A program made the position numbers and the translations under genes. The notes beneath the pieces are model-generated. The model did no database searches and was not told where the DNA came from. It worked only from the letters and a program-made list of their open reading frames with translations. Below, one piece after another: positions 9,948 to 18,354 of a stretch of 64,000 nt of DNA. The first letter of the stretch is position 1; each line of letters begins with the position of its first letter. The DNA comes from Gavia stellata (taxonomy: Eukaryota; Chordata; Aves; Gaviiformes; Gaviidae), in contig NC_082610.1 in NCBI RefSeq assembly GCF_030936135.1, positions 21,834,428 through 21,898,427 on the forward strand, written 5' to 3'.

Positions 9948-11759
9948 ATGATCTTCTTTTTGCTATATCTGTTAAAGATTGGCCTGCGCTTTTTCAGTAT
10001 GCTGTGCTCTGCAGTAATTAGTGACATTTTGCCTGGAAGATTTGTTTTTAAAACGCTGACCTTGAGCTGGGTAATCTGGTGTTTGTTCTCTGGGCTGAAG
10101 CCATTACTGTATTTTGGGTACCATCTCGTGGAGATACTTAACAATTATACTCCTTCTTCTGAGAGTTTTTTTTTGGAGGAAATACAGAACAGCACCCTTG
10201 CTTCCTTCTTCTGTGATGTTGTCTCCCTCATGACAATGACCTCTCAGTACCTTGAACATCCTTGGGCAATTAAAATACTTCTATTGATATTCCTTAGACA
10301 TATTGCTTCAGTTTTCTCTAAGGTCAACAAGCAATTTAGGAATATGACCCAGGTTCCACGAGAGTATGGTCATGGGTGGCACGGCATGTGGGAGAATATG
10401 GGCAGGTATCTAGAGAACTTCTCACCTCCAATGATCTGGACTTTCACCCCTGAACAATTACAGGATCCTGATGAAGTGGTAGAATGTTTGAAAAAAAAAT
10501 GCCATGGCTACTCCAGAGAGGCACAACTTACTGCGCTGTGCTGGGCCCTCGCCAGCATCTACCAAACACTGCTTGATACTATGCAGCACCCTCAGGGAGA
10601 AGAGAGGGGAAATAAATCAGGCACTGTATCCGTCGCCCCTATAACTAAAAAGAAACAGTGGAAGCGGAAATCAGCTCGTTTAGTAAGGGATGAAGAAGCT
10701 TCTCCTAAGAGGGAAAAAGAATCAGAAGAGGCAGCCTCTTCTGCAGCAGAGCAGCCACAGGAACAGGACGAAGATACTGAGATAATCAATGAAACGGAAA
10801 CCACCCGCTCCCTATCCCTAAGTGAGCTACGAGACATGCGAAAAGATTTCAGCCGTCAACCAGGGGAGCTAATTCTCAGCTGGTTACTTCGATGCTGGGA
10901 TATTGGGGCCAGTAGTCAGGAATTGGAGGGTAAGGAAGCCCGGCAGCTGGGATCGCTTGCTAAGGACAAGGCCATTGACAAAGGTATTGGAAAAAAGGCA
11001 GGAGTCCTCAGTCTTTGGCAGCGACTCCTATCAAGTGTGAAGGACAGGTATCCCTTCAAGGAAGAACTTGCAAACTCTCGAAGGAAATGGACCAACATCG
11101 AGGGGGGCATCCAGTATCTAAGGGAATTAGCCGTGTTGGAGGTAATCTATAATGACCACGCATGCAAAGACCCAGATGAAATCCAATGCACACGGTCCAT
11201 GTGGCGCAAGTTTGTACGGAATGCAGCAACGTCTTACACCCACACCCTGGCGATAATGAACTGGACAGACATTGAGGCACCAACTATAGATGAACTGGCG
11301 AGGCAACTCCGAGACTACGAAGATAACCTTGCTCCCTCCATGTGTGCTTGTGTCTCGGCTGTGGACAGACACAGACTGACTCAAAACATGTTTGAGCAAG
11401 CTGAGAAGGGTAGGTTTTCCTCATCCACTCCAACCAAAGCCTCGGCTATTAAGAGTCAACTTTTCCCTGTTCAGGCGAAAGGGTACCGGTGGCGCACACC
11501 ACGTGCAACCCTGTGGTTCTTCCTGCGTGACCAGGGGGAGGACATGAGGAAGTGGGATGGTCAACCTACCTGGAGACTAGAAGCTCGGGTGCAGGAATTG
11601 CAAGGAAAAACAACAGCTAAAAAGCATCCGTCCAGAAAAATGACTGCTCCAGTGTCTGTTGGACAAAGTAGAAGGGCTGACGGTACTTTTGATCCTGATG
11701 AAGGGACTTCTGTTATGCACGTACAAAAACCAAGTAATGAAGACTCAGACCAGGAGTAG
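9948..11759 (+). CDS. gag: Retroviral Gag-like protein with hydrophobic N-terminal region
   Basis: 603 codons from the ATG at 9948-9950, which has a good context (CACCATG); the frame is open further upstream into the LTR but without an ATG. Residues 1 to about 125 hold about four strongly hydrophobic stretches (around 1-24, 34-62, 86-103 and 113-128), unlike ordinary matrix domains. A basic/acidic low-complexity linker follows at about 215-285. A capsid-like region begins near residue 285; its MRKDF and SWLLRCWD stretch at about 297-316 resembles ERVL-type Gag. No CCHC zinc knuckle is present, as in foamy viruses. The frame ends in TAG (11757-11759) and the same frame continues as Pol. No frameshifts or internal stops are seen. 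It may be translated, but particle formation cannot be judged. Confidence 0.85.
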   Translation: MIFFLLYLLKIGLRFFSMLCSAVISDILPGRFVFKTLTLSWVIWCLFSGLKPLLYFGYHLVEILNNYTPSSESFFLEEIQNSTLASFFCDVVSLMTMTSQYLEHPWAIKILLLIFLRHIASVFSKVNKQFRNMTQVPREYGHGWHGMWENMGRYLENFSPPMIWTFTPEQLQDPDEVVECLKKKCHGYSREAQLTALCWALASIYQTLLDTMQHPQGEERGNKSGTVSVAPITKKKQWKRKSARLVRDEEASPKREKESEEAASSAAEQPQEQDEDTEIINETETTRSLSLSELRDMRKDFSRQPGELILSWLLRCWDIGASSQELEGKEARQLGSLAKDKAIDKGIGKKAGVLSLWQRLLSSVKDRYPFKEELANSRRKWTNIEGGIQYLRELAVLEVIYNDHACKDPDEIQCTRSMWRKFVRNAATSYTHTLAIMNWTDIEAPTIDELARQLRDYEDNLAPSMCACVSAVDRHRLTQNMFEQAEKGRFSSSTPTKASAIKSQLFPVQAKGYRWRTPRATLWFFLRDQGEDMRKWDGQPTWRLEARVQELQGKTTAKKHPSRKMTAPVSVGQSRRADGTFDPDEGTSVMHVQKPSNEDSDQE

Positions 11760-11785
11760 AGGGGCCCTGCCTTCGGCCAGGCGGA
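11757..11785 (+). promoter_or_regulatory. Candidate stop-codon readthrough site between gag and pol
   Basis: The Gag stop TAG (11757-11759) is followed in the same frame by open codons straight into protease. A small hairpin can form at 11766-11781 (CCTGCC pairing with GGCCAGG with one bulged C and a TTC loop), beginning 6 nt after the stop. Gammaretroviruses make Gag-Pol by suppressing a UAG followed by a structured element, so this arrangement fits readthrough. A downstream pseudoknot was not worked out. Confidence 0.5.
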
Positions 11786-14700
11786 GGAAAGGGACAACCG
11801 AGTTTACTGGACTGTGTGGATTCGATGGCCTGGCACATCAGCCCCACAGGAGTATAAAGCTCTAGTGGACACCGGTGCACAGTGTACTCTAATTCCATCA
11901 GATTACAAGGGGGCGGAATCCATCTGTATTTCTGGAGTGACAGGGGGATCCCAAGAACTGTCTGTGTTGGAGGCTGAAGTAAGCCTAACTGGGAATGAGT
12001 GGCAAAAGCACCCTATTGTGACTGGTCCAGAGGCTCCATGCATCCTTGGCATAGACTATCTCAGGAGAGGGTACTTCAGAGACCCAAAAGGGTATCGATG
12101 GGCTTTTGGTATAGCTGCTTTGAATACGGAGGAAATTAAACAGCTGTCTAGCTTGCCTGGTCTCTCAGAGGATCCTTCTGTGGTGGGGTTGCTGCAAGTT
12201 AAAGAACAGCAGGTGCCAATTGCTACCATGACAGTGCATCGGCGACAATATCGCACCAATCGAGACTCCCTGGTTCCCATCCACAACTTGATCCGTCAAC
12301 TGGAAAGTCAAGGAGTGATCAGTAAGACTCATTCACCCTTTAATAGTCCCATATGGCCCGTGCAAAAATCTAACGGAGAGTGGCGGTTAACAGTGGACTA
12401 TCGAGGCCTGAACGAAGTCACACCGCCGCTGAGTGCTGCCGTACCAGACATGCTAGAACTTCAGTATGAACTGGAGTCAAAGGCTGCCAAATGGTATGCA
12501 ACAATAGATATCGCCAATGCGTTTTTCTCGATCCCTCTGGCAGCAGAGTGCAGGCCACAGTTTGCTTTCACATGGAGGGGTATCCAGTACACCTGGAATC
12601 GACTGCCCCAGGGGTGGAAACATAGTCCTACCATTTGTCATGGGCTGATACAGAGTGCACTGGAACAAGGCAAAGCTCCCGAACACCTGCAGTATATTGA
12701 TGACATCATTGTGTGGGGCAACACAGCGGAGGAAGTGTTTGAGAAGGGGAGAAGAATAATCCAGATTCTCCTGAAAGCTGGTTTTGCTATAAAACAAAGT
12801 AAGGTCAAAGGGCCTGCACAGGAAATTCAGTTTTTAGGAATAAAATGGCAGGATGGGCGTCGCCATATCCCAATGGATGTGATCAATAAAATAACAGCCA
12901 TGTCTCCACCAACTAACAAAAAGGAAACACAAGCTTTCTTAGGTGTTGTGGGTTTCTGGAGAATGCATATTCCAAGTTATAGTCTGATCGTAAGCCCTCT
13001 CTATCGAGTGACCCGGAAGAAGAATGACTTTGAATGGGGCCCTGAACAGCAGCAAGCCTTTGAACAAATTAAACAGGAGATAGTTCGTGCAGTAGCGCTT
13101 GGGCCAGTCCGGACAGGACAAGATGTGAAAAATGTACTTTACACCTCAGCTGGGGATAACGGCCCCACCTGGAGCCTCTGGCAGAAAGCACCTGGAGAGA
13201 CTCGAGGTCGACCTCTAGGGTTTTGGAGCCGGGGATATAGGGGATCTGAAGCCCGTTACACTCCAACTGAAAAAGAAATATTAGCAGCATATGAAGGAAT
13301 TCGAGCTGCTTCGGAAGTAGTTGGTACTGAAGCACAGCTCCTTTTGGCCCCTCGATTGCCTGTGCTGGGCTGGATGTTCAAAGGGAAGATCCCCTCTATG
13401 CATCACGCAACTGATGCTACATGGAGTAAGTGGGTTGCACTGATAACGCAACGAGCTCGGATGGGAAACCCTGACCGCCCGGGAATCCTGGAAGTGATCA
13501 TGGACTGGCCAGAGGGCCAAAACTTCGGACTGTCACCAGAGGAGGTGACTCGTGCTGAAGAGGCCCCTCTGTATAATGAATTATCAGAGACTGAGAAGCA
13601 ATATGCCCTGTTTACAGATGGATCCTGCCGTATTGTGGGAAAACATCGAAGGTGGAAAGCTGCTGTGTGGAGTCCTACGCGACAAGTTGCAGAAACTGCT
13701 GAAGGACAAGGTGAATCAAGTCAGTTTGCAGAGGTGAAAGCCATTCAGCTGGCTTTAGATATTGCTGAACGAGGGAAATGGCCAGTACTTTATCTCTATA
13801 CGGACTCATGGATGGTGGCAAATGCCCTGTGGGGGTGGCTACAGCAATGGAAGCAGAGCAACTGGCAGCGCAGAGGTAAGCCCATCTGGGCTGCTGAATT
13901 ATGGCAAGATATTGCTGCTCGGGTAGAGAACCTGGTTGTAAAAGTACGTCATATAGATGCTCACATACCCAAGAGTCGTGCCACTGAAGAACATCGAAAC
14001 AATGAGCGGGTGGACCAAGCTGCTAGAATTGAAGTGGCTCAGGTGGATCTGGATTGGGAACATAAGGGTGAGCTATTTATAGCTCGATGGGCCCATGACA
14101 CATCAGGACATTTAGGAAGGGATGCAACATACAAATGGGCTCGTGGTCGAGGGGTGGACTTGACTATTGATGCCATTGCACAGGTTATCCATGAATGTGA
14201 AACATGTGCCATAATCAAACAAGCTAAGCGGCTGAAGCCTTTTTGGTATAGAGGACGATGGCTGAAATATCAATACGGGGAAGCCTGGCAGGTTGATTAT
14301 ATCACACTACCACGAACCCGCCACGGGAAGCAGCATGTGCTTACAATGGTGGAAGCAACTACCGGATGGATGGAAACATACCCCGTGACCCATGCCACTG
14401 CCCGGAACACTATCTTGGGCCTTGAAAAGCAAATTTTATGGCGACACGGCACCCCTGAAAGAATTGAATCAGACAACGGGACTCGTTTCCGAAACAACCT
14501 CATTAACACCTGGGCCAAGGAGCATGGCATTGACTGGGTGTATCACATCCCCTACCATGCACCAGCCTCCGGGAAAATTGAACGATACAACGCAATATTA
14601 AAAACTACACTGAAAGCAATGGGTGCTGGGACATTCAAGCATTGGGATACACATTTAGCAGAAGCCACTTGGCTAGTTAACACTAGAGGCTCTGCCAGTC

Positions 14701-14942
14701 GACCTGGCCCTGCCCAATCAAAACCCCTGCGCACTGTGGAAGGAGATAAGATTCCCGTAGTACATATAAGGAACTTGCTGGGAAAAACAGTCTGGGTTAT
14801 TCCTTCCTCAGGAAAAGGTAAACCTATTTGCGGGGTTGTTTTTGCTCAGGGACCTGGGTGCACTTGGTGGGTAATGCAGAAGAATGGGGAAGTCCAGTGT
14901 GTACCTCAAGGTAATTTAATTCTGGGTGAAACTAATCCATGA
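11760..14942 (+). CDS. pol: Retroviral Pol: protease, reverse transcriptase, RNase H, integrase
   Basis: Same frame as gag, open from just after its TAG to TGA at 14940-14942, with no ATG needed if made by readthrough. Protease has the DTGA motif at 11868-11879. Numbering from codon 11814: reverse transcriptase has the first palm Asp at 232 and YIDD at 294-297 (12693-12704). RNase H has Asp602, Glu640, Asp664 and Asp715. Integrase has the zinc ligands His761, His766, Cys795 and Cys798 and the DD35E triad Asp828, Asp887 and Glu923. All key residues are present, so the enzymes may be intact. There is no dUTPase domain after integrase, which mammalian ERVL elements carry. No env follows. Confidence 0.93.
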   Translation, partial: RGPAFGQAEERDNRVYWTVWIRWPGTSAPQEYKALVDTGAQCTLIPSDYKGAESICISGVTGGSQELSVLEAEVSLTGNEWQKHPIVTGPEAPCILGIDYLRRGYFRDPKGYRWAFGIAALNTEEIKQLSSLPGLSEDPSVVGLLQVKEQQVPIATMTVHRRQYRTNRDSLVPIHNLIRQLESQGVISKTHSPFNSPIWPVQKSNGEWRLTVDYRGLNEVTPPLSAAVPDMLELQYELESKAAKWYATIDIANAFFSIPLAAECRPQFAFTWRGIQYTWNRLPQGWKHSPTICHGLIQSALEQGKAPEHLQYIDDIIVWGNTAEEVFEKGRRIIQILLKAGFAIKQSKVKGPAQEIQFLGIKWQDGRRHIPMDVINKITAMSPPTNKKETQAFLGVVGFWRMHIPSYSLIVSPLYRVTRKKNDFEWGPEQQQAFEQIKQEIVRAVALGPVRTGQDVKNVLYTSAGDNGPTWSLWQKAPGETRGRPLGFWSRGYRGSEARYTPTEKEILAAYEGIRAASEVVGTEAQLLLAPRLPVLGWMFKGKIPSMHHATDATWSKWVALITQRARMGNPDRPGILEVIMDWPEGQNFGLSPEEVTRAEEAPLYNELSETEKQYALFTDGSCRIVGKHRRWKAAVWSPTRQVAETAEGQGESSQFAEVKAIQLALDIAERGKWPVLYLYTDSWMVANALWGWLQQWKQSNWQRRGKPIWAAELWQDIAARVENLVVKVRHIDAHIPKSRATEEHRNNERVDQAARIEVAQVDLDWEHKGELFIARWAHDTSGHLGRDATYKWARGRGVDLTIDAIAQVIHECETCAIIKQAKRLKPFWYRGRWLKYQYGEAWQVDYITLPRTRHGKQHVLTMVEATTGWMETYPVTHATARNTILGLEKQILWRHGTPERIESDNGTRFRNNLINTWAKEHGIDWVYHIPYHAPASGKIERYNAILKTTLKAMGAGTFKHWDTHLAEATWLVNTRGSASRPGPAQSKPLRTVEGDKIPVVHIRNLLGKTVWVIPSSGKGKPICGVVFAQGPGCTWWVMQKNGEVQCVPQGNLILGETNP

Positions 14943-15317
14943 TTTGAGTTATATGTTACAGGAACTACTATAGCAGGAACCACCTGAACCAATTGAGGAC
15001 AAGCCTTACAAGAAGCAGTGCAAGTGCAGCAGTGACCCGACCTGAGCTAGCTGTGGTGCCCAATAACTCCATGCAATACAACACCTCTTCTCTCCTGAGT
15101 GACCACCATAACAGATGGAGCCCAAAGTTATGGACTACATGAACTCAATGGACATTTATGGACATTTTACAAATATTTCACCGGGGTGGTCCATAGACTA
15201 AGGGAAGGATATCTGTGTACTATATCAAAGGATGGGAAGGGCGATGATAGGGAATGAGGTTTTGGATGGTGTGAGACCTGAGCATGATGTAAATGATATG
15301 GAATAAGGGGTGGAGAA
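14943..15317 (+). other. Proviral 3' non-coding region with polypurine tract
   Basis: 375 bp between pol and the 3' LTR without a useful frame, so there is no envelope gene or remnant. It ends in a purine-rich run at 15305-15317 (AAGGGGTGGAGAA, one T inside) abutting the LTR. This is where the plus-strand primer is expected. Confidence 0.8.
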
Positions 15318-15936
15318 TGTGCTGGTTTTGGCTGGGATAGGGTTAACTTTCTTCATAGCAGCTAGTATGGGGCTGTGTTTTGGATTGTATGGGGCTGTGT
15401 TTTGGATTTGGGCTGGAAACAATGTTGATAAAGCAGGAATGTTTTAGTTACTGCTGAGCAGGGCTCACACAGCACCAAGGCCTTTTCTGCTCCTCACCCC
15501 ACCCCACCAGCGAGTGGGCTGGGGGTGCACGGGAAGTTGGGAGGGGACACAGCCGGGACAGCTGACCCCAACTGACCAAAGGGATATTCCATACCATATG
15601 ACATCATGCTCAGTATATAAAGCCGGGGGAGGAAGAGGGAAGGTGGGGACATTCGGAGTAATGGCGTTTGTCTTCCCGAGCAACCGCTACGCGTGATAGA
15701 GCCCTGCTTCCCTGCAGATAGCTGAACACCTGCCTGCCGACGGGAAGTGGTGAATTAATTCCTTCTTTCGCTTTGCTTCTCCGCGCAGTGTTCTTTTGCT
15801 CTACCTATTAAACTGTTTTTATCTCAGCCCACGAGTTTTCTCACTTTTACTCTTCTGGTTCTCTCCCCCACCCCACCTGGGGGGAGTGAGTGAGCGGCTG
15901 TGTGGTGATTAGTCCGGCTGGGCTTAAACCACGACA
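15318..15936 (+). repeat. 3' LTR
   Basis: 619 bp, the same length as the 5' LTR. The six differences fall near 15340, 15376, 15446, 15454, 15741 and 15832. It ends 58 bp before the ATTAAA (15994-15999) of gene copy 2, whose transcription converges on it. Confidence 0.95.
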
Positions 15937-15941
15937 AGTTC

Positions 15942-15993
15942 CCACACACATGGCTTGAGAGTGAGATGACACAGAGAGATCGTTCAGGAAAAA
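15942..15993. other. Spacer 2, right remnant beyond the provirus
   Basis: About 50 bp of unit sequence between the right target duplication and the polyadenylation signal of copy 2. It shows that the insertion left the predicted 3' end of that gene intact. Confidence 0.85.
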
Positions 15994-16041
15994 TTTAATA
16001 AGAAGGTATAAGAAGACAGGACAGACAGCATCTGTGTCCTG

Positions 16042-18132
16042 CTACCAATCACTTGTCCCTGGAGAGTCTCCGCTGGCATCAGGTTGTCCCTCATCTGAAA
16101 CTTCTTCAACAAGATTAGAGGGGACGAATCCTCTTGTGCCATCGGTCAGCTCTCCCACATACCAGCCGTCTTCATCCACGTCTCCAAAGACGTACACGTA
16201 TTGTCCAGCAACTAGAGGAAGCTCTAGTTCAGGCCGCTCGTTGGGACCATCGAAAGGATCATAGCTGTATCGAGCTATGAACGCTCGAAGCTCTGCCGGT
16301 TGTTTTCTCATCGCCTCCAGCAGGAGGGACTCCTTGTCTGCTACCAGGTTAGCCTGGCACGGCCTGGAAACGCTACGCTTGGATCTTGCTCTTTCCAGCC
16401 GTTCCAGTTCCTGAAATAGCTGCTGGCGTTGTTCCTTTAGCTTCTCATACCGATCATTCAGTTCAATCAGCTGGGCTCGAAACAGTGGCAGGGTTTCTTG
16501 GAGTTCCCTCTGCAAGCACGCGCCTTCCTCTTCTTTCCTCTGGAGCGCTAGCTTGGCCTCCTCATGTTCCTTCTCCAGCTGTTGACTTCTTTCTGCCATT
16601 TCTCTCATGGCTTTCAGTTCACGCTCTGCTTCTTCCAGTTGGCTTTGAAGACAGACGTTTCTTTGGATGGCAGAATCTCGCTCGCCTGCCACTCGTGCTA
16701 GTAGTCCTTTCAGGTCAAGGTTTTCCGCTTGAACCTCTTCTGTCAAAGCCATCTGCCCACGGAGGCGAGCATTTTCTTGAGCCAGGCGGGTGTTTTCATT
16801 TGTCATCTCCGTGAGCTGCACCTGTAACTGCTCACGAGTTCGGCTGTGGGTGCTCACATCATAGGAGCCCTCTTCGTCTGCAGCCACTTGGGCCTGAAGC
16901 TCCACAGCCGCCTTCCGTGAGGAGTCGTCCTGCTTGTCCTGCGCCAGCAAAGCTCCGTCAGCCTCTCCTGTTTCTCCATCGCTCTGCTGAGGAAACGATG
17001 CCACACACAGTTCCTCAGTAGAGCGTTGGATGGGCAGTGGCACTCGAATATTGATCAGGCGATTGCTGGCCACCTGCAGTTGCCTGGATCTTTCTTCCAG
17101 CCGCGAGGCGAGGCCAGCTAGTTGAGCACTTTTCTGCCGCAGCCAATCTGCCTCCTTGCGGGCTTCTGGAGAGCCTTTCTTTTTCAGGAGGCGGCTCTCC
17201 ATCTCAAGGGCCCTCTCTTGCCTCTCCAGGTCTTCCAGAAGACGCTGCAGGTGGGTGTTCTGCTCCAGGAGCTGGCTGCACGTGCTGCCAAGCAGCACCA
17301 AGTCTTCCGCCTCTGGCACCTGGAGCTGAGCATCTGCCACTGCCTTGCATGTTGTTTGCTGCCCAGCACTGTGGCTTTCGGGCAGTCTTTCCTGTAGTGC
17401 CGCCAGGGCCCGGGGCCCGTTTCTGCCAGAAGAGCAGGAGCTCTGCATCTCCTGATGGCCCTGGTGCGCAGGAGGGCCTTCGGGTTGGGCCGTGCTGGGG
17501 GAGGCGGGCAGCTCGCCCTCCAGCTGCTGCAGGATGTATTTGGTGAAGAGTGTCCTCTCCAGCTGCAGCTGGTTCTGGAGGTGGTGGATGCGGGCGGGCT
17601 GGTAGCCATCTCTCTCCCAGCAGAGCTTGCTGAGGACATCCTGGAGCTTGCTCCGGGCCTCCCTGCCGCTGCTGCTGGGCCTCACCATCTCCTCGGCCAG
17701 CTGCCGCTGCAGGGCCCGCGTCTGGCCAAGGGCGGTGGTGCACTCGTGCCGCAGCAGCTCCTGTTCCTCGCGGAGCTCAGCCTCCTTCCAGCGCAGCAGC
17801 TGGCGGGTCTCCACCACCCGCTGCCGCTGGTTCAACTCCAGAAGCCGCTGCACCTCCTGAGCCTGTCGCTGCTCCCACTCGGACTGGAGCCGCTCTGCCA
17901 GGAGCTGCTGCTCCCTGCCCAAAGCCGCCTTCAGCTCCCGCGTTTCGGTAGCGAAGCAGCGGCGCAGCTCCTGGGTGCGGTGCCGCTCTTCCTCCAGCTC
18001 AGCCCGTAGCGCTTCCAGCTCCCGCCTCTGCTCCTCCTTCTGCGCAAGGCTGCTGGGGGCCTGCACCGGGCCCCGGCGGGGCGAGGGGCGGCTGCGCGCC
18101 ACGAGCCCCCTGCCCACAACATCCCGCGTCAT
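16042..18132 (-). CDS. RIMBP3-like: RIMBP3-like protein, copy 2 (provirus at its 3' end)
   Basis: 696 codons, ATG at 18130-18132, same architecture as copy 1. It belongs to the left-hand class (His183, Arg193, Arg297, Cys376, Glu446, Arg458, Arg561). Val6 is shared only with copy 3 and Ile362 is private. A silent change in the SH3 (Gly-Trp codons near 16163) is the only SH3 difference. The provirus lies about 100 bp past its stop and could add antisense transcription. Confidence 0.88.
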   Translation of the reverse strand: MTRDVVGRGLVARSRPSPRRGPVQAPSSLAQKEEQRRELEALRAELEEERHRTQELRRCFATETRELKAALGREQQLLAERLQSEWEQRQAQEVQRLLELNQRQRVVETRQLLRWKEAELREEQELLRHECTTALGQTRALQRQLAEEMVRPSSSGREARSKLQDVLSKLCWERDGYQPARIHHLQNQLQLERTLFTKYILQQLEGELPASPSTAQPEGPPAHQGHQEMQSSCSSGRNGPRALAALQERLPESHSAGQQTTCKAVADAQLQVPEAEDLVLLGSTCSQLLEQNTHLQRLLEDLERQERALEMESRLLKKKGSPEARKEADWLRQKSAQLAGLASRLEERSRQLQVASNRLINIRVPLPIQRSTEELCVASFPQQSDGETGEADGALLAQDKQDDSSRKAAVELQAQVAADEEGSYDVSTHSRTREQLQVQLTEMTNENTRLAQENARLRGQMALTEEVQAENLDLKGLLARVAGERDSAIQRNVCLQSQLEEAERELKAMREMAERSQQLEKEHEEAKLALQRKEEEGACLQRELQETLPLFRAQLIELNDRYEKLKEQRQQLFQELERLERARSKRSVSRPCQANLVADKESLLLEAMRKQPAELRAFIARYSYDPFDGPNERPELELPLVAGQYVYVFGDVDEDGWYVGELTDGTRGFVPSNLVEEVSDEGQPDASGDSPGTSDW

Positions 18133-18235
18133 TGCGACGGCCACCAAACGCTGCTGCCCAAGGTCAGCAAGTGTTGCGTTCCTGGGGCTGCGAAGCCAAG
18201 ACAGCGTCTGCCACGGCCGGGGCGGGTGAGCGTGG

Positions 18236-18354
18236 CCTTATGTGAATGTCCTGGCCCCGAGCTCACAGTGGAGGGGAGGGGCAGCATGGCCTTATATGGT
18301 AGGACCTGGCCCCGAGCTCACAGTGGAGGGGAGGGGCAGCATGGCCTTATATGG
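18236..18354 (-). promoter_or_regulatory. Promoter-like block of copy 2 (two boxes)
   Basis: Boxes at 18290-18299 and 18345-18354. The upstream ATG found in most copies is destroyed here (GTGAATG instead of GTGCATG on the plus strand near 18242). Confidence 0.58.

Larger units (their letters stand above)
9212..15941 (+). mobile_element. Full-length endogenous retrovirus (ERVL-like, no env) with 5-bp target duplication
   Basis: The provirus proper is 9217-15936 (6720 bp), flanked by AGTTC at 9212-9216 and 15937-15941. Other units show the empty site with one AGTTC, which proves insertion into a finished unit. Order: LTR, primer-binding site, gag-like ORF, pol ORF in the same frame, short non-coding stretch, polypurine tract, LTR. 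Both LTRs are 619 bp, start TG, end CA and differ at 6 positions (0.97%), so the insertion is young. Both ORFs are open. The 5-bp duplication, missing env and absence of a CCHC zinc knuckle in Gag suit the class III/ERVL group. The lysine-type primer site is not the leucine type for which ERVL was named, so the class call is moderate. It lies antisense to the gene array. Confidence 0.95.

Noticed and set aside
14943..15317. Possible env or dUTPase after pol
   Set aside because: No frame of useful length and no matching motif in these 375 bp.
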